A stretch of 22,960 nucleotides of DNA, from contig LWDN01000078.1 in NCBI GenBank assembly GCA_002083515.1, positions 1 through 22,960 on the forward strand, written 5' to 3'. Positions 21,692 to 22,960 of this stretch are shown in pieces. Source of the DNA: Proteobacteria bacterium HN_bin10. Lineage in GTDB: Bacteria > Pseudomonadota > Alphaproteobacteria > Caulobacterales > Aquidulcibacteraceae. Numbering within the stretch: position 1 is the first letter of the stretch; the number at the start of each line of letters is the position of its first letter. A program made the position numbers and the translations under genes. The notes under the pieces are model-generated. The model was not told the DNA's origin, ran no database searches, and was given only the letters and a program-made list of their open reading frames with translations.

Positions 21692-22078
21692 ATGAAAGCC
21701 ACAGCTATTCTCTGCGTGCTGTCCCTGCTGATTGGCGGGGTGGCGCTCATGCCTACTTCTGTCTCAGGAGCGCCCTGGATCTCGGGAGCGGAGACCTATG
21801 CCGCACCCTGGGTGAAGGACATGGAGCACGAACTGTTGAAGAAAGACTATTGGCCGATCTACGCCAATGATCCGCGGACTCCTCAGGTGGTCGCCCTTCA
21901 CCTGTTGAATCAGGCCGCCAAAGCGCAGAAGGCGAATGATCCCGCGCTGGCGCAGCAACTCGTGCAGGACGCGCTCGAGGTGTTCGAAGAAGGCGTGCGG
22001 CGACACTATTACTCAGCCTCGGAGATTCAACCAATCACAAGCTTTATTCGTGAACATGCTCCAGGTACGAGCAGTTAA
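21692..22078 (+). CDS. Secreted protein of unknown function (128 aa)
   Basis: ATG 21692 follows AAGGAGGGACGT. A signal peptide (MKATAILCVLSLLIGGVALM, cleavage near SVSGA) precedes a mostly helical domain: APWVKDMEHELLKKDYWPIY, then VVALHLLNQAAKAQKANDPA and LAQQLVQDALEVFEEGVRRH. The two helices with small residues at regular intervals resemble a TPR-like pair, but no repeat family is clear. There are no cysteines in the mature part. It stands alone between terminators at 21290 and 22086 and has its own copy of the island promoter motif, suggesting coordinated expression with the chaperones. Confidence 0.8.
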   Translation: MKATAILCVLSLLIGGVALMPTSVSGAPWISGAETYAAPWVKDMEHELLKKDYWPIYANDPRTPQVVALHLLNQAAKAQKANDPALAQQLVQDALEVFEEGVRRHYYSASEIQPITSFIREHAPGTSS

Positions 22079-22085
22079 CATCTCT

Positions 22086-22111
22086 GGCCGCGATGGCTGT
22101 CCATCGCGGCC
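22086..22111 (+). terminator. Stem-loop terminator after the secreted protein
   Basis: GGCCGCGATGG (22086-22096), loop CTGT, CCATCGCGGCC (22101-22111), then TCTATCCTAT. A perfect 11-bp stem immediately after the stop; the tail is only moderately T-rich. Confidence 0.85.
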
Positions 22112-22189
22112 TCTATCCTATGAGGGGAACCAGGGCAATTGATCTATTTCTTCATAGCAAGTGAGAAGATGATCATCGCGAGGTGACAT

Positions 22190-22417
22190 ATGACATGCGA
22201 ACGCTGCAAGGGGCTCTTCATTCCCGTGTCGTTCGTGGGGAGCGATGACGCGGGTCGTGCTTGGGAATACGATGGGCTGAAGTGTGTGAACTGTGGCCAT
22301 ATCACCGATCCGCTGCTCGAGAAAAACCGGGAGCGTCGACCGCAGAACCTTGTGCGGCAGTACTCGAGAGCTAGCCGGGTGATGAAGGCCGATGTGGGGA
22401 CCGTGCACGCGGCTTAA
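22190..22417 (+). CDS. Small zinc-ribbon protein
   Basis: 75 residues from ATG 22190, preceded by GCGAGGTGAC. Two CxxC knuckles, MTCERCKGLF and KCVNCGHITDP, separated by about 26 residues, form a classic zinc ribbon; the C-terminal half is basic (RERRPQNLVRQYSRASRV). Such proteins bind nucleic acid or partner proteins. No named family recognised. It lies 65 bases before the protease gene and may share its transcript. Confidence 0.7.
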   Translation: MTCERCKGLFIPVSFVGSDDAGRAWEYDGLKCVNCGHITDPLLEKNRERRPQNLVRQYSRASRVMKADVGTVHAA

Positions 22418-22482
22418 TCGGATAGCACGGAGTTGTGATCCAAACATTGTTTCTCCTACAGATGATGTGGAGGGCGACGACC

Positions 22483-22960
22483 ATGAAGCGAGTCAATAGG
22501 CTGAGCCAGCGGCTCTGGAATGTGTTCTTCGTGCCAATCGTGATGGTCTTCTTGTTTGGGACGGTGAAGTGTTCGCAGCTGGCGGACCAGAGTATGCAGG
22601 CACCGGTGGCCATGGCTGCCCAGACGACCGCTCAGGGTCCAGCTGCCCCGGCGGTTGTCTCTGGTCAACCCTTCATCGCCGTCGCCAAACAGGCCAAGGC
22701 CGCGGTCGTGAATATCTCGTCGGTCAAGAAACGGGGCACTCAACGGTTCGAGACGCCGTTCTTTAACGATCCCTTTTTCCGCCGCTTCTTCGGAGAAGAA
22801 TTCGAACGACGGAATCCCCCACCTCGCGAGCACCAGGAACAGGGGCTCGGGTCTGGTGTGCTGGTCACTCCGGATGGCTACATCATCACGAACAATCACG
22901 TCGTCGAAGGAGCCGATGAACTAAATGTCTCCTTACCGGATAAACGAACGTTCAAAGCCA
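22483..22960 (+). CDS. degP: DegP/HtrA-family periplasmic serine protease (3' partial)
   Basis: 159 complete codons are visible; the gene runs off the window. ATG 22483 follows GGAGGGCGACGACC. A membrane anchor or uncleaved signal (NVFFVPIVMVFLFGTV, near 13-28) leads into IAVAKQAKAAVVNISSVKKR, the FFNDPFFRRFFGEEF loop typical of DegP/DegQ/MucD, and GLGSGVLVTPDGYIITNNHV with the catalytic His. The catalytic Asp and Ser and the PDZ domains would lie beyond the end. It degrades or refolds damaged periplasmic proteins. A degP is the usual terminal gene of transmissible stress-tolerance loci, so its place here at the end of the chaperone island fits. Confidence 0.93.
   Translation, partial: MKRVNRLSQRLWNVFFVPIVMVFLFGTVKCSQLADQSMQAPVAMAAQTTAQGPAAPAVVSGQPFIAVAKQAKAAVVNISSVKKRGTQRFETPFFNDPFFRRFFGEEFERRNPPPREHQEQGLGSGVLVTPDGYIITNNHVVEGADELNVSLPDKRTFKA

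Overview
The window looks like an accessory (resistance and stress) region of a Gram-negative bacterium. Signal peptides, a CopB outer-membrane protein and periplasmic MerP and DegP-type proteins support that. The moderately high GC, the style of the VKOR/SPW, YfdX and HtrA proteins and the gene mix suggest Nitrospira (Nitrospirota) or a relative, but this is an impression from protein style and I could not test it by search.

Left part (1-8084), metal resistance in several layers of preservation. A VKOR/SPW membrane protein (cut by the window edge) and a small Cys-containing lipoprotein precede a complete mercury operon: merR (-) diverges across a textbook mer operator from merT-merP-merF-like-merA (+). 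Downstream lies a graveyard (4481-5132): the last 35 codons of a Pit-type phosphate transporter, a frameshifted internal piece of a CzcA/CusA-type RND pump, and a signal-less second copy of the lipoprotein C-terminus. Then comes an orphan MerR-family regulator with two opposed MerR-type promoters upstream, one of them pointing at a small Cys-rich ORF with a near-perfect Shine-Dalgarno. A copper pair copA-copB (-) follows, with copA beheaded by a transposon.

Middle (8085-11312): a 3.2-kb Tn3-family element with 38-bp terminal inverted repeats, a complete DDE transposase and no resolvase. It has no target duplication, so the flanks were rearranged after insertion.

Right part (11555-22960), a protein-quality-control island resembling in content the transmissible locus of stress tolerance (heat-resistance locus). 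On the minus strand lie hsp20, a train of very small membrane or secreted proteins, YfdX, FtsH, CbpA, its modulator CbpM and a decayed trxC. On the plus strand lie two small proteins, a second hsp20, a secreted protein, a zinc-ribbon protein and the start of a DegP/HtrA protease. I see no ClpG/ClpK, KefB or PsiE here. The roles fit together as holdase (Hsp20), co-chaperone (CbpA/CbpM), membrane protease (FtsH), periplasmic protease (DegP) and periplasmic stress protein (YfdX).

The most interesting new signal is regulatory. The exact pattern TTGACY-N12-GAATTA occurs four times, only in this island, twice on each strand, each upstream of an island gene or gene block. Two of the copies are embedded in a longer diverged repeat of about 84 bp. 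This suggests the island carries its own shared promoter class. Several transcripts also appear to have strongly structured leaders.
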